From NCBI GenBank assembly GCA_030549495.1, contig JAUIRK010000879.1, positions 806,001 through 870,000 on the forward strand: a DNA stretch of 64,000 nucleotides, read 5' to 3'. The notes under the pieces were generated by a model. It searched no databases. It was given only the letters and a program-made list of their open reading frames with translations, and was not told the origin of the DNA. Of the stretch, positions 13,498 to 24,834 are shown piece by piece. Made by a program: the position numbers and the translations under genes. Source of the stretch: Nectonema munidae. Taxonomy: Eukaryota; Nematomorpha; Nectonematoida; Nectonematidae. Each line of letters starts with the position of its first letter. Within the stretch, counting starts at the first letter, position 1.

Positions 13498-16424
13498 ATA
13501 GTCAAAAATTATGTTTATAATTATAAAAGTGTTTAAGTAGATAGAATTTTTTTGGTTTTCTGACTAATTATTTAGTCTATGATATATATATAACTTCAAT
13601 TATTTAATCAGTCTTAAAACAGACAGATAGAAAGAATAATAGAATAGATAGTTAAGAAGATAGAATTCAAAATCACATAAAAGTTAGTGTTTTTATCATC
13701 AACAGCAAAATATTTATTAAACGAGAAAGATGTAAGAATCACAAAACTCTTTCTTTAAATCTAAGGAATGAAAGGAAAATGTTAACGTTACATTTTAAAA
13801 ATTAAAAATGAGAATTCCTTACGTCTAAATCGTATTTATTCATTCATGTCGCCACGGAAGCCTAAAAATAAAACATTCTTTTTAAGTTTTTACAATTAAT
13901 TAAATCATTTCGATGGGAAACGAATTTATATCGATAAGAAGGTGTAAATTTATTCATTTAAAAATATTCAAAATATTTTGAAAGATCAAGATACTAGAGG
14001 AATGATAACGGGAAATCTGTCTTTGAAAATGTTCTAACATCTAAGTAAACCTTACAATCGTGATTTTGAACCGATGAGCTAATACATGTTATAAGAAGGT
14101 ATATATTTTTCATCAAATCAAAGATACCGCTGTTTGTTCATTATTAAAATTTACCTACACCGAGATGAATTATATTCATAGCATTATTCTGTTTATGCTT
14201 GACGGCGAGGTATTTTTAGTAAAGCCAAATGCAAGGACAACTTGATTTCACGCCTTCTCCCATCTCCTCTGGCGACAGGCGAGCAGTTTAAATCCACTTA
14301 AAAAAGGTCAAGATGGAAAGAAGAGGAAAGATTGTTAGTTAAAAAGAGGACAAAGATAAAGAACGAAAAATATTTGTAAAAAGAAATTAATAATTATTTT
14401 TTATTATGAATATTTTTCAATAAAATGAACAAAGCACAATTTTATTCACAAAAGCATAATTTCCTCAATTGAAAAATCTTTTTCATATTTTCCATTGGAA
14501 TTGAAGTTTCAAGTTCGACTTTCTAAGTTTAAGCGTGCATTGTTGGCCTATGAAAAATTTACAAGAATTCTAAGTATCTAAGTTTAGGCTACAACGCCTA
14601 TTTTCAAGACAAGGAAAATTGTTTTCAATCTTGCAAACAGGTTTTCCAGTATGTCGTCAAACTCTTCTCAAACGAGTTTCTTAAAATAAATAAAGCTTCA
14701 TCTTAAATTTTTAGTCAAAAGGTTTTCTTAGTTTGCAATTTTTATAATTAATTAAAATAATTTTAAAGTTTTTTATGAAAATTCTGTTTTTAAATTTGCA
14801 TTTTTTTAATTGATACAAGCAAAAAGATTTCTACATTTTAGTTACATTATAAGTAATCAATATTTCTATACAAGTACAATTTTAAACAAATATCGATAAC
14901 ACTCAAATAAAAAATATTTTATCGCCTACTCTCCACTTAAAAAATGGGAAGCGAGAATTTTTGCAAAGTGGCGAGGCGATGTCAAGGTATCTCGCCGTAA
15001 ACCCTATCTCTTCCCTACTGAGTTATATTCTTTAGCAACTGTTTTAGCTGATATATTCATACATTATTATGCTGCTCTTTGAAATTATAGTTTTGTGAAA
15101 TGTTAATATAACTTTTGCACTGACCAGTTTGGCTTACCCAACTAAAATCATTCTATTGTTCTAAGAATTGCTTTCTACTACAAACTACTGTATCTACTGA
15201 TCCAAACCATAAGGACTTAAATTAATGTTTTATTCGTTATCCGTGATAAAATAATACTCTTACTGAATGGATTGAAGTTTGGGCGTTGCCTGTCACCAGG
15301 GAATGGATTATCGTCTAAATGAGTGTAATCAAAATAAGAAGCTTAAAAATCATATACAAGACTATAAAAAGAGACATAATTAAAAACGTGTTTATTACGC
15401 TGGACATTCAAATGAATATTCCAACGATGACAACGTAAAAAGTATTCTTTCTTTGAAATATCATTATATTTTTCCCCTGGTTAACTCCAAGAATCAAGCT
15501 AATCTTTGCAAATAGTGTTCAATTCAATTCTCTTTAAAGGCTAAACAAAAGTTTTGTAGAGAAAAATCACTTTGAAAAATGAGTTAACTTAAAGCTAAGA
15601 GTTTGATTAGAATGAAAATTATTGGGATAGATAAAGGATATTCTCTTAGATGGACGAATAAACCATGACTGAATTCCGTAAAGGACTTAATGAACATATG
15701 TTGTGTCTGCAAAAGACTGTAGCGTTGTGATACTCTTTTTCCTAATAATTCCTTTTTTTTATCGTATCTGAAACTAATTTTAATCTTCTTTTAGGTTTTA
15801 TAAGAAAAAGACGTTTTATCACGAGTTTTGACGAAGAGCACCACTAACTGGGGTTAGGGGTGTTATTGAAAAGACCTTCTTACCTTACAACCATTTCTCA
15901 TATTCAAATATATGAGCACAATTTCAAAACTTTTTTGAAAAAGTAAGAATCCCTAATATTTATTTTTAAAAAATTTCAAGGTTCTCTTAGAAGGATCCAT
16001 TCATATAAAAGAGGATGAACCTTCTTAATCACAATTTAAAAAATATAAAATTAATGCAAAGCTCCCAACTCTTATGATAAGCAAAATGCAAGCTTTTAAG
16101 TTTCGACAACTTACAAGCTGCGTCAATTCAACAAACAATAACAACAACACAGTAGATTTATTGAAATTTTGAAATTATAAATGGTTTTATTTTAATGAAA
16201 ATAAATAAATAAAACACCATATTGATATATTGTACTTTTTCAATTCAATATTCCCGTATATTGATTATTATTTATCAGTAAATAAACTTTTGTTGTAAGC
16301 TTTCATTATTTCATGGGTATATAATTTATTATGAAGACTGGACAAGACATGGTTAAGCTATTGATTTTGGCTGACCACTCTCTCTCTCTCTCTTTGGAAC
16401 TCGAGCTAACGTTGCAAAATCATG
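13498..16424. other. Long non-coding stretch between genes A1 and B1
   Basis: AT-rich, matched in copy 2 (58933-61850). I see no confident gene. 14499-14640 has a weak protein-like frame, open in copy 2 (59923-60065), ending YFQDKENCFQSCKQ, which recalls the last part of a Kunitz domain but lacks other expected cysteines; it is broken in copy 1. The end nearest B1 holds its AATAAA on the minus strand (16325-16330). Confidence 0.4.
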
Positions 16425-17124
16425 CTAACAAAGAAATTCACAAGGATTTTGAAGTTTAAAGTTTGCCTTCTTACTTTTATAAAAAAAGCCTTCATCTCCT
16501 TTTCCACGCTTCTTTGCCCTGAGGCCTTCATCTAAAAGAAATGACATATGCTAGAAAATATCTAAAATAGAATGAATAATTATTATATCAAACATTTTTG
16601 AAAAATGGGGAAATTTTCTAAAAACTACCAACGGAAAGTTATCGATCTTTATTAAATCTTATTAATTTGCGCGTTCTATTTTTTAGGAACGTAGCAATGC
16701 AAATTTTTTGAATACTCTTCCATTATACCCAACCAAATTATTTTAGCAAAATTAAAAACAATACATTTAAACAAGTACAAAAGATCTAAACACCTGAGTC
16801 TCTAAATCCAGGCAAATTGAATTTATTATTAACTTTCTTTCCTTGAGCATGCTTTTTGCGCAATTTTGATGAACCCTAGATTCGATCTGGGGCTTAATTA
16901 TGGACCCCCAATCAAGGTCTAGTGATTGGTACCTATAAATGGCAAAAACATTTGGCCTGAAGGAATAAGCTGTTGGTAATAGGCAAGTAGCATTTTGTGC
17001 TTATATCATTCTCAGTAAAATATGTGTTACTGAACCCCGATAGCGACGATTTACGCATACCTGACGACACTTTACTCAAAAGAGCAAGAACAAGGATAAA
17101 GAGAGAGAGAGAACGAAAAAGCAT
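16425..17124 (-). CDS. Gene B1: predicted secreted basic peptide
   Basis: Two exons on the minus strand: 17124-17061 (signal peptide, starts MLFRSLSLFILVLALL and continues SKVSS) and 16531-16425. The intron has GT-AG borders and is phase 1; the donor is TCAG/GTATGC and the acceptor follows CTTTTAG. Exon 2 gives DEGLRAKKR, a likely dibasic cleavage point, then a basic, aromatic stretch (GFFYKSKKANF) and an end NPCEFLC before TAG. The precursor is about 56 residues, and cleavage after KKR would leave about 26. A TATA box lies 71 bp before the ATG. Copy 2 changes are all conservative (F/L and L/I in the signal, R/K in the pro-part), as expected for coding sequence. The family is not recognised. 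A further small exon in the intron cannot be excluded. Confidence 0.52.
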
Positions 17125-17186
17125 TTGGTGCGCGAGAAAGAGAAAGAAAGAAAAGATGAGGCCGAATCCTAAAGCATTGGCATGTT

Positions 17187-17195
17187 CTTTTTATA
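17187..17195 (-). promoter_or_regulatory. TATA box of gene B1
   Basis: TATAAAAAG on the minus strand, 71 bp before the gene B1 ATG. Unchanged in copy 2. Confidence 0.55.
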
Positions 17196-18379
17196 TTGCT
17201 CTTTTATTTACTTAGAAACTAAGCGTAAACTTGTTTTTTACAATTTGAAAATTCGCTACAACACCTTTTTCGTCGGTTATTCCTATCTCTCTTTTTATTT
17301 GCTTGTTTTGGCACTACTTCAATGTGCTGGTACTGAATTTTGGGCGTTGGCTTGAATCAACGGAAATGTCAATTCGCACTAAAATACATATTGCTCGCTA
17401 ATAACGTTGCGAATTTCCAAAGTCATTGCTTTTATCACGCACGCATGCAGATGTTGTCTTAGATTTACAAATAATGCAGCATTTAGTTTCCCTGGACTAA
17501 GTTATTAGGCATACGCTCGCCCAACAGAACACAAGTTACATATTAACCCCCGTAAGAGCTTAGCAATTAGGCTTGTATTTCTTCACACCGTTTGGCTTCT
17601 GGACAATTTGACCTCTCTACATTTTGGCTTCTTCATATGTTATCTTCTTGCGTGGGACAATTCCGTCTCAGGGAATTTTGTCCTCAAGACAATTAGGCCT
17701 CTAAATAATTTGTTCTTCACGCCCCTCTCCAGACTACCGGGCTGAGTTAATACAAAACGGAAAAATTGCGGAGGGCCAACAAATTCCGAAAGGAAAATTG
17801 GGCGTTCAAAATAATGCTGCTTCTAACCTACCCACTAACTAATTGTTAAGTTTACTAACTAAATAACCAACTGTCCAACTGACTTACTATCTAATTAAAC
17901 CTTTAAGTTAGAGTTTCAATTAACTAGTTTGTTTGATAAATAGTAAGTCCATTATTTTTTTTAAAGTATAAATAAATATACAATGTATTTACTAGAAAAT
18001 TTTGTATTTAAAATTTTTAATTTAAAAATGATTTCATGAAACTCCTTTAAAAACACGGAAAAATGAGACAAAATTATTTTTTTTAAAAGTTGACAAATTT
18101 CAAGTCAAAATAATTAGAAATAAGCTCTTTGACATTAAAAACGTTAAATAATTTTTTTAATCCAAGCTTTGATTGTTTCTGTATTTATGTGTTGATTGAC
18201 ATATATATATATATATATATAATATTTTGTATTATATGGGATATGGAAAGTGCAAAATACACACAAATATATTTTTTAACAAAAAAATTATGGTGTTTAA
18301 ATTGATTTAAAAATTTTTTTTTTTCTTTACTAACGTTTCGCTACAAGTTTTTAATGGCGGAAAAATAAGTTTTACTTAC
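17196..18379. other. Upstream region of gene B1
   Basis: No gene seen. 17520-17760 is less AT-rich than its surroundings and contains several CAATTNGGCCTC-like and TTTGGCTTCT-like phrases. A (TA)n run lies at about 18199-18222. It is matched in copy 2. Because gene B1 is transcribed leftward from here, this is its upstream flank. Confidence 0.45.
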
Positions 18380-18638
18380 AATATTTAAATTTTATTCTTA
18401 AAATTAAAGTTTATTCGAAATTACGTGTTTGTATTTTTAATCAATAATTTGTAAATTTGTTTTTTACAATATGAAATTTTATTTTCAAAATTTAAATTTA
18501 TTTGAAATTACGTGTTTGCATTTTTTAAATAAATAATTTGTAAATTTATTTATTTTTTTTTATTTTGAAATTTTATTTTTAAAATTTTAATTTATTTGAA
18601 ATTACGTGTTTGAATTTTTAAAATAAATCATTTGTAAA
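18380..18638. repeat. ~110-bp tandem repeat
   Basis: Three diverged, AT-rich units share the phrase GAAATTACGTGTTTG and a following AATAATTTGTAAATTT-like stretch. Also present at the copy 2 edge (63830-64000). The intact LINE begins in or just after the third unit. Confidence 0.7.
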
Positions 18639-18654
18639 AGTTTTGTTCGTATCA

Positions 18655-19767
18655 ATGTGTAATTGGCTTTGTTCCCAGTGTTCGAGAGATGTTTATACTG
18701 ACAACTCCGAGGTTAATGAAAGCAAACAGATGGTCCAATGCTTTAATTGTGATAAGTGGCTTTGTTATCTCTGTATTGGATTAAAAAATGATTTCAACAA
18801 GATTTACGATAAATATTTTCATTTTGGCTTTAATTTTATTTGCAAGGCCTGTGTAGCTTTAAAAAAAGAGAACAATCTCAATAAATCCCAAGCATCGGAC
18901 ATTGTTATTTCTGAGAATTCTAAAATTGATCTTTTGATCGAAAAAGTTGAATCACTTGAGCAAAGCGTCAAAGCAGCTTCTCCTTTGATCAATGAGTCTA
19001 AACCTATCAAACGAGTGACTACTCCGACTTATTCAGATGTAGTAAAGAAAAATATTAATACTCTTATTGTATCAAAGGATGATGTCAGTACTGATTTTGT
19101 CAAAAATTCTTCAAAATACCTGAAAGATGTACAAGTTGCTTCTTTCAATAACCTTAAGAAAAAATTTATTTTTAAGTTCAATGATTCCGAGAATCTGAAA
19201 AAAGCAAACGAAATTTTTTCTCAAAAAAATATAAAAGCTGACGAAGTTAAAAAATACTTACCAAAGATAAGTCTTAATTTACCCTCTACCTATACAGAAG
19301 CATTTGTGACGAATTCTATTTTGGCTAAAAATACTGAAATTCAGAATTTATTTCAAGATGGACATTGCTTCAAATTACTTTTTTCTAAAAATACAAAAGT
19401 TCCTGATAGAAAGCTTTTTATTTTTTCTATTTCAACAGAAATATTCAAATCTCTTTCTAAAAATAATTTCAAGGTGTATTTTGATTTGAGTAGATGCAAA
19501 GTGTATCCATATGTTTTTCATAAGCAGTGCTCCAACTGCTGCCTTATTGGTCATACTGCATCAAATTGTAAAAAATCCTCAATTTGTAGATACTGCAGTG
19601 AATCACATAATGGGAGTAATTGCTCTAAATTAACTAGTGAAAATATTTGTACAAACTGTAAATCTAAAGGCCTATCAGATTTTTCTCACTCTGCTCTTGA
19701 CTTCAATTGTCCCCTTGTTCAAAAGGAAATAAAAAAGATTGGTATGAATACATTATATTATGACTGA
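18655..19767 (+). CDS. LINE ORF1: PHD-like finger and CCHC zinc-knuckle protein
   Basis: About 370 residues from the first ATG. The N terminus is PHD-like: CSQC, then CFNCDKWLCYLC, then CKAC. A middle region rich in charged residues may be a coiled coil. Zinc knuckles follow near the C terminus: C-x2-C-x4-H-x4-C (CSNCCLIGHTASNC), then CRYCSESHNGSNC and a cysteine pair. Such proteins bind element RNA and accompany it in a ribonucleoprotein particle. The stop overlaps the ORF2 start by 8 nt (ATGACTGA), which suggests reinitiation for ORF2 translation. The upstream TTG in frame is not taken as the start because animals normally use ATG. Confidence 0.9.
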   Translation: MCNWLCSQCSRDVYTDNSEVNESKQMVQCFNCDKWLCYLCIGLKNDFNKIYDKYFHFGFNFICKACVALKKENNLNKSQASDIVISENSKIDLLIEKVESLEQSVKAASPLINESKPIKRVTTPTYSDVVKKNINTLIVSKDDVSTDFVKNSSKYLKDVQVASFNNLKKKFIFKFNDSENLKKANEIFSQKNIKADEVKKYLPKISLNLPSTYTEAFVTNSILAKNTEIQNLFQDGHCFKLLFSKNTKVPDRKLFIFSISTEIFKSLSKNNFKVYFDLSRCKVYPYVFHKQCSNCCLIGHTASNCKKSSICRYCSESHNGSNCSKLTSENICTNCKSKGLSDFSHSALDFNCPLVQKEIKKIGMNTLYYD

Positions 19768-22735
19768 GTTGTTAAATAAAGTACCAAATGGGTGTTATAG
19801 TTTCAGTTCTAACAACAGCTTTTATCATCAAAACCAAATCAATGAAGAGAACTTCTTCACTGATCGGTGTTCAAGTACGAGTGGATACGTTCAACTTAAT
19901 AGTTTTAATATTATTAGTATTAACGTACAGTCACTTAATAGCAAATTTGATGAATTAAACATGTTTGTTCAAATGTTTCACCGTACATATAATCGTAGCA
20001 TTCAAGTTTTATGTGTTCAAGAAACATGGGCTGGCGGCAATACCTCTTATAATATTGAAGGGTATGCATTTGTAGGTTATTTTAGCGGGCTTAGTAAGCA
20101 TAGTGGTCTGGGGTTTTTCATTGAAAAAAATCTTACTTTTAAAATATTAAGTAAACACTTTTCTCCTGACAGTTTTGAACATTTTTCCATAGAAATTCAA
20201 AATTTTTCTGGGAAAAACCTCATTATACATAACTTATATCGTAGACCATGCTTTATTTCTCATGTAATTGACAAGTTTCGTGAATACTTAGACTTCGTTC
20301 TATCTACAACATCTAGCTCTTCATTAAATATCCTTGCAGGTGATTTTAACTTTGATATTTCTAAGTCTTGTTGTAACGCGATGAATTTTGTAAGTGACTT
20401 TTTGATAAATGGATATAAGCACTGTATTAACCTTCCGACACGCCCTTCTTCAGGTAGTGTTATTGATAACTTTCTTGTTCCTAACTTTCTTTCAGCATAC
20501 AAATCTATCGTTATAGAAACTAATTTCTCTGATCATTTTCCCATTTGTCTTTCAATTAACTTGGAAATAAAACACTCACCTAGTTTAAGATCAGTTTTTG
20601 ATAAGTCTATTTTTATATCAGAGTATTATAAAATTAATTGGTCATCTTATATTGAAAACCTCAAAAATAGTCCTGAATCTCTTTTTGAGAAAGTAACTTC
20701 TTTGTTTTCTTCTTGTGTTTTCAATTCACAAAAAACTGTTCCGTATCATGACAAAACAGGGTACAAAGTTATACTAAAACCATGGATGAAGCCCGAAGTA
20801 CTCGAATTAATTAAGAATAGAAATTTTCTATTTAAGAAAATTAAGAAGTTAAAACATAATTGTCCATACTTGAAAAACAATTTTATAAGACTTCGTAATT
20901 ATATTAAAAATAGAATAATATTTCTGAAAAAAGAATATTATAATTCGTTTTTCAGATCAAACAGAAGTTCGAAAGAAGTTTGGTCAAAAATTAATTATTT
21001 TATCAAGCCTAAAAGTGAAAAAATAGATAAACTCGAAATTGATACAGGGGAATTCGTTTTTGATAAACAAGTCATTGTTGATAAATTGAATGATTCTTTT
21101 ATTTTGCCTAGTTTAAGCAAAAATGACTATTTTGTGTTAGCACAAAAACAAAGTAAAGAGATTTTCTGCTTGAATTCTATAAATGAAAATGATGTTCTTG
21201 TTGCCATACACAGTTGTTCGTCCAGTAAGTCGACAGATGCTTACGGTATTACTCTTGAACATATAAATTTAGTTCTGAATAGCTTTACCTCAGTCTTAAT
21301 GAACTGCTTTAACATTTGTATCCAATATTCCAAATTTCCTCCAGCTCTAAAGTTGAATAAAGTCGTTGCAATTCCTAAAAAAGCTGATAATTTCAATCTA
21401 TCAAATTTCAGACCAATTTCAATAATCCCAATCTTTGCAAAAATTTTTGAAAAAATAATTTTTTCTCAAGTTTCAACTTTTTTAAGGGAAAAAAGTTTAT
21501 ACTATGACAAGCAGTTTGCTTTCAGACAAAATTTCTCTACCGAGTTACTCCATAGTTATCTCATTGACAAAATCATATCCTATTTAGAAATCAAAAAATC
21601 TGCCGGGTTAATTTTTATTGACCTCACCAAAGCGTTTGATTCGATATCTCATAGTATTTTATTATCTAAGCTATCTGATTATGGATTTTCTCAAATGTCT
21701 TGTTATTTTTTTTCATCGTACTTAAAAGATAGGAAACAATTTGTTTCTCTTGGAAGTATATCTTCAGACATCAAATGCTTAACTCGAGGTGTACCTCAAG
21801 GATCGATCTTAGGGCCGTTATTATTTTCGCTGTACATCAATGATTTACACAAATCCTCTGACTTTTTCAACTTTGTAATGTACGCTGATGATGTCACTCT
21901 ACTCTTTGATTACGATCTCTCAAAAAGTAATATTTATAAGACGAATCTACAGAAAGTTTACAAATGGTTTGAGCGCAATGATTTGTCAATTAATGTAAAG
22001 AAAACTAAAGCAATGATTGTAACAACAAGTAGTACAGTTAATTGCGCGTTATTCGATGAAAGCAACATATGCGTTGTTGATAGTTTCAATCTTCTTGGCT
22101 TATATATCGACTCCAAGCTAAAATTTAATGTACATTTGAATCACCTGAATCTTAAACTTAGCAGAATTATTGGCATATTGAAATATGTCAAAAAAATCTT
22201 TCCTTTGCATGTAAGAATAATTATGTATAAGACTATTTTTCTCCCTCATTTAAACTATAGTCTCATTAATTTTGCGCATTCCAACATTGAACATTTAGAA
22301 GCACTGAATCGAAGAGCACTCAAAATTATCTGTGACTTAAGCAAGTACTCTCATTCTGATCATCTCTTCCATGAACATAGCTTACTCAAAATTAAAGATC
22401 TGTACAATATGAAACTCGGCCTCTTTTTGTTCAACTGCTTAAATAATCACAGTGAAAGCTTTTTTCAGGATATAATATCCTATGATGTCAGAAACGCATA
22501 TAATTTTAGAGTACCATCAAGATTAAAGAAACCATCATACAGATTGCACCTTTCACATCAATCTGTCATGTATAAAGTCCCATCGTTTTATGATGTCTAC
22601 CGCCATGTCATTGGTGAAAGCTGTTCTTCAGTCAAAAATTTTAAAAGACTGTTTAAAGCAAAGATATTATCTACCTATCCTGCAAATTTAAAATGCGAAA
22701 AAAAAAATTGCTTCTCTTGTGTAGCTCGAACTTGA
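19760..22735 (+). CDS. LINE ORF2: endonuclease-reverse transcriptase
   Basis: An open 991-residue protein. An APE-type endonuclease occupies about residues 45-270, with conserved blocks NIISINVQSLNSK, VLCVQETW (near 88), LAGDFNFD (near 194) and SDHFPI (near 257). The reverse transcriptase spans about 520-760: NFRPISIIP, FIDLTKAFDSI, RGVPQGSILGPLLF and the active-site FVMYADD (near 708). A C-terminal region ends in a cysteine motif, CEKKNCFSC. The enzyme would nick target DNA and copy element RNA from the 3' end. No stop, frameshift or lost catalytic residue is visible, so the copy may be functional. Confidence 0.95.
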   Translation: MTELLNKVPNGCYSFSSNNSFYHQNQINEENFFTDRCSSTSGYVQLNSFNIISINVQSLNSKFDELNMFVQMFHRTYNRSIQVLCVQETWAGGNTSYNIEGYAFVGYFSGLSKHSGLGFFIEKNLTFKILSKHFSPDSFEHFSIEIQNFSGKNLIIHNLYRRPCFISHVIDKFREYLDFVLSTTSSSSLNILAGDFNFDISKSCCNAMNFVSDFLINGYKHCINLPTRPSSGSVIDNFLVPNFLSAYKSIVIETNFSDHFPICLSINLEIKHSPSLRSVFDKSIFISEYYKINWSSYIENLKNSPESLFEKVTSLFSSCVFNSQKTVPYHDKTGYKVILKPWMKPEVLELIKNRNFLFKKIKKLKHNCPYLKNNFIRLRNYIKNRIIFLKKEYYNSFFRSNRSSKEVWSKINYFIKPKSEKIDKLEIDTGEFVFDKQVIVDKLNDSFILPSLSKNDYFVLAQKQSKEIFCLNSINENDVLVAIHSCSSSKSTDAYGITLEHINLVLNSFTSVLMNCFNICIQYSKFPPALKLNKVVAIPKKADNFNLSNFRPISIIPIFAKIFEKIIFSQVSTFLREKSLYYDKQFAFRQNFSTELLHSYLIDKIISYLEIKKSAGLIFIDLTKAFDSISHSILLSKLSDYGFSQMSCYFFSSYLKDRKQFVSLGSISSDIKCLTRGVPQGSILGPLLFSLYINDLHKSSDFFNFVMYADDVTLLFDYDLSKSNIYKTNLQKVYKWFERNDLSINVKKTKAMIVTTSSTVNCALFDESNICVVDSFNLLGLYIDSKLKFNVHLNHLNLKLSRIIGILKYVKKIFPLHVRIIMYKTIFLPHLNYSLINFAHSNIEHLEALNRRALKIICDLSKYSHSDHLFHEHSLLKIKDLYNMKLGLFLFNCLNNHSESFFQDIISYDVRNAYNFRVPSRLKKPSYRLHLSHQSVMYKVPSFYDVYRHVIGESCSSVKNFKRLFKAKILSTYPANLKCEKKNCFSCVART

Positions 22736-23125
22736 AACTTCTTCATTTGAAAGTCCCGTAACAAATATTCATATTTCTTTATCATATTTTTTTTCAATTG
22801 TAATGTTAGATCTCCTGAAGCGGTTTTTATAAACCTTTGGAAACTAACAAAATCATAAGTGTTTTTTTTTTTAAATGTTTTTTTTTTATGTTATGTTCTA
22901 AATCTATGCCTGTTCTATAAGTAAATATAATGTATATAGATATACTATATTTATTATGCTCTAAAATATTTTAATAAATTTTTCTTCTTCTTCTTCTTAA
23001 AAATTTTATGATAAATATGAAAACACATGAACTTGTTAGAATCTCAAATTTAAAATCAAAGAAATTCGACAAAAAATTTTAGACTGTGATAAAATCAGCA
23101 TACTTAAATTTGTATAGATAATTTC

Positions 23126-24325
23126 TAAGCAAATATGTTTGGAATATTTTAGCAAGCTCAGTGTTCTTGTTTATTTTACAAACATCCAAGGGGTCCATCC
23201 TTGGCCTCTGCTTTTTGTGTTATACATAAATGTTTTGCACAAGTCATCCAGTTTTTTTCATTTTTTAATGTATGCTGAGGATGTGACATTACTTTTTGAT
23301 TATAATGCCTTGAACTTCGATATTTATCCTACCAATCTCCATAGAGTTTACAAGTGCTTTCAGAACAATGCTTTGACGATTAATGCTAACAAAACTGAAG
23401 CAATGATTATATCCACAAGTAATAATGTTGACCCTGTCCTCTTTAATAAGAGTAGTGTTTGCGTTGTTGATTGTTTCAATCTACTTGGTTTAAACTTTGA
23501 CTCAAAATAAGTTTCAAAAATCACTTAAATTATCTCAATTTGAAACTTAGCAGAGTAATTGATATGATGGATCATATTAAAAAGTTCTTTCCTTTAAATA
23601 TAAAATTGATTATTATTTATAAAACCCTCTTTTTACCTCACAGTCTCATAAACTTTGCACACTCAAATATGAAGCATCTGGAAGCATTGAATCGTAAAGC
23701 ACTCAAAATTGTTGTTAATTTAAATAAATTTTCACACTCAAGCCATATATCTTCAGAGAACCGGGATTGCTTAAAATAAAACACCTCTATAATTTGAAAC
23801 TTGGAGTCTTTTTGCTTCACTGTCTAGATCAAACCTCGCATAATCTTTTCAAGGCATAATTAAGTATAATGAAAGGTTAGATTATTCTTTTCGAACAACT
23901 TCAATCTTAGTCAAAACCTTCTTAACGACTCCAACTCTCCAATCAATCGGTGATGTATAAAGTGCCTTTATTTTATGAAGTATACAATTGGAGAAAGCTG
24001 TTCATCATTTAAAAAAATCAAAAAACTCTTCAAAGAGAAAGTAAATTCTGCCTATCCAGAGAGAATTGTCTGCTCTAAGAAAGACTGTTTTTCCTGTAAA
24101 TTTTTGTGATTCATTTTTATTGATGTTTTTTTTTATTTTTTTTTTATATATTTTTTTTATTAATTCTGTTAGACATTTCTAAAGCGGTTTATATAAACCT
24201 TTGGAAGCTAACCTCATCAATGAAATGTTTATCTATAATTTTACAAATCTTGATCTATACAAAAATATCTATTTTTTTTTATTAATGATCCTGTTAATGT
24301 TTTGAATTCTTCTTCTTCTTTGATG
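23126..24325 (+). mobile_element. 5'-truncated relative of the intact LINE
   Basis: Begins within the reverse transcriptase; the frame at 23139-23510 corresponds to the GVPQGSILGPLLF-to-LLGLYIDSK part of the intact element, but its active-site motif reads YAED in place of YADD. A second frame (23540-23779) continues with several breaks. The 3' UTR hairpin (24183-24204) and TTC-type tail (near 24307-24321) are kept. Non-functional, same strand, directly downstream of the intact copy. Confidence 0.88.
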
Positions 24326-24746
24326 ATTCAAGTGCTAAAAATGATTATATATTTCTTACAATTTGTTTTTCCTACCATTCCCCTTTCAAATGATGATTAA
24401 TACAGCGATTCAACTTTCTTTGCAATTTTTTGAATTTAATTCAAAAGTGCATGAGCTCAATTCTCCAAATTAGTTAGATTTTAAATTTTGGGGATTCAGA
24501 TAAGTTTATTTGCTATTTTAAGACTAGGTCTTCAAGGCTTGGCGTAATTTTTCTTCTTTTGCGTCAGCCGTAAATTAAATATTTACATTTAAAGTCCCGT
24601 ATTTTTATATTATAAATATTTCTTGCTTGTTTATATGTGTTCCAAATTGATTTATTTTTTGAAGAACATATTTTCTAAATAATTTATCTTTTTTAGTTTT
24701 AAGCTGTTTCAGTTCAAAAGTAAACTAGGGCTTAGAACAAAACAGG

Positions 24747-24815
24747 ATTACTGAAGGAACACTTGTCGTAATTTGAGTTCGTTTTCTTACGCCTTCGTTC
24801 TTTCTTTTGTCCTAA
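24747..24815. repeat. Left arm of a 69-bp inverted repeat
   Basis: Reverse complement of 25347-25415 with about two mismatches; spacer about 531 bp. The arm is an inverted duplicate of coding sequence from the adjacent RTE-type LINE fragment. Confidence 0.9.
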
Positions 24816-24834
24816 TATCAAAAGAATGTGACAA

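Larger units (their letters stand above)
18639..22998 (+). mobile_element. Apparently intact CR1/Jockey-group LINE
   Basis: A non-LTR retrotransposon with two overlapping ORFs, a short 3' UTR carrying a hairpin (22819-22840) and a (TTC)n tail (22985-22997). Both ORFs are open and their catalytic motifs are present. The 5' UTR appears to be only about 16 nt, so the 5' border is uncertain and the copy may be slightly truncated. No clear target duplication was found. No RNase H domain is seen. Confidence 0.88.

Noticed and set aside
14167-14211. Short hydrophobic frame MNYIHSIILFMLDG followed by GT
   Set aside because: The hydrophobic run is short, the donor would be phase 0 unlike the cluster genes, and no acceptor partner is evident.
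16860-16925. B-box-like palindrome in the intron of gene B
   Set aside because: Only a T-arm-like sequence (CCCTAGATTCGATCTGGGG); too little to call a tRNA or SINE.
16997-17215. Plus-strand 72-codon frame, conserved in copy 2
   Set aside because: It is antisense to the signal-peptide exon and promoter of gene B; low-complexity RERERE content.
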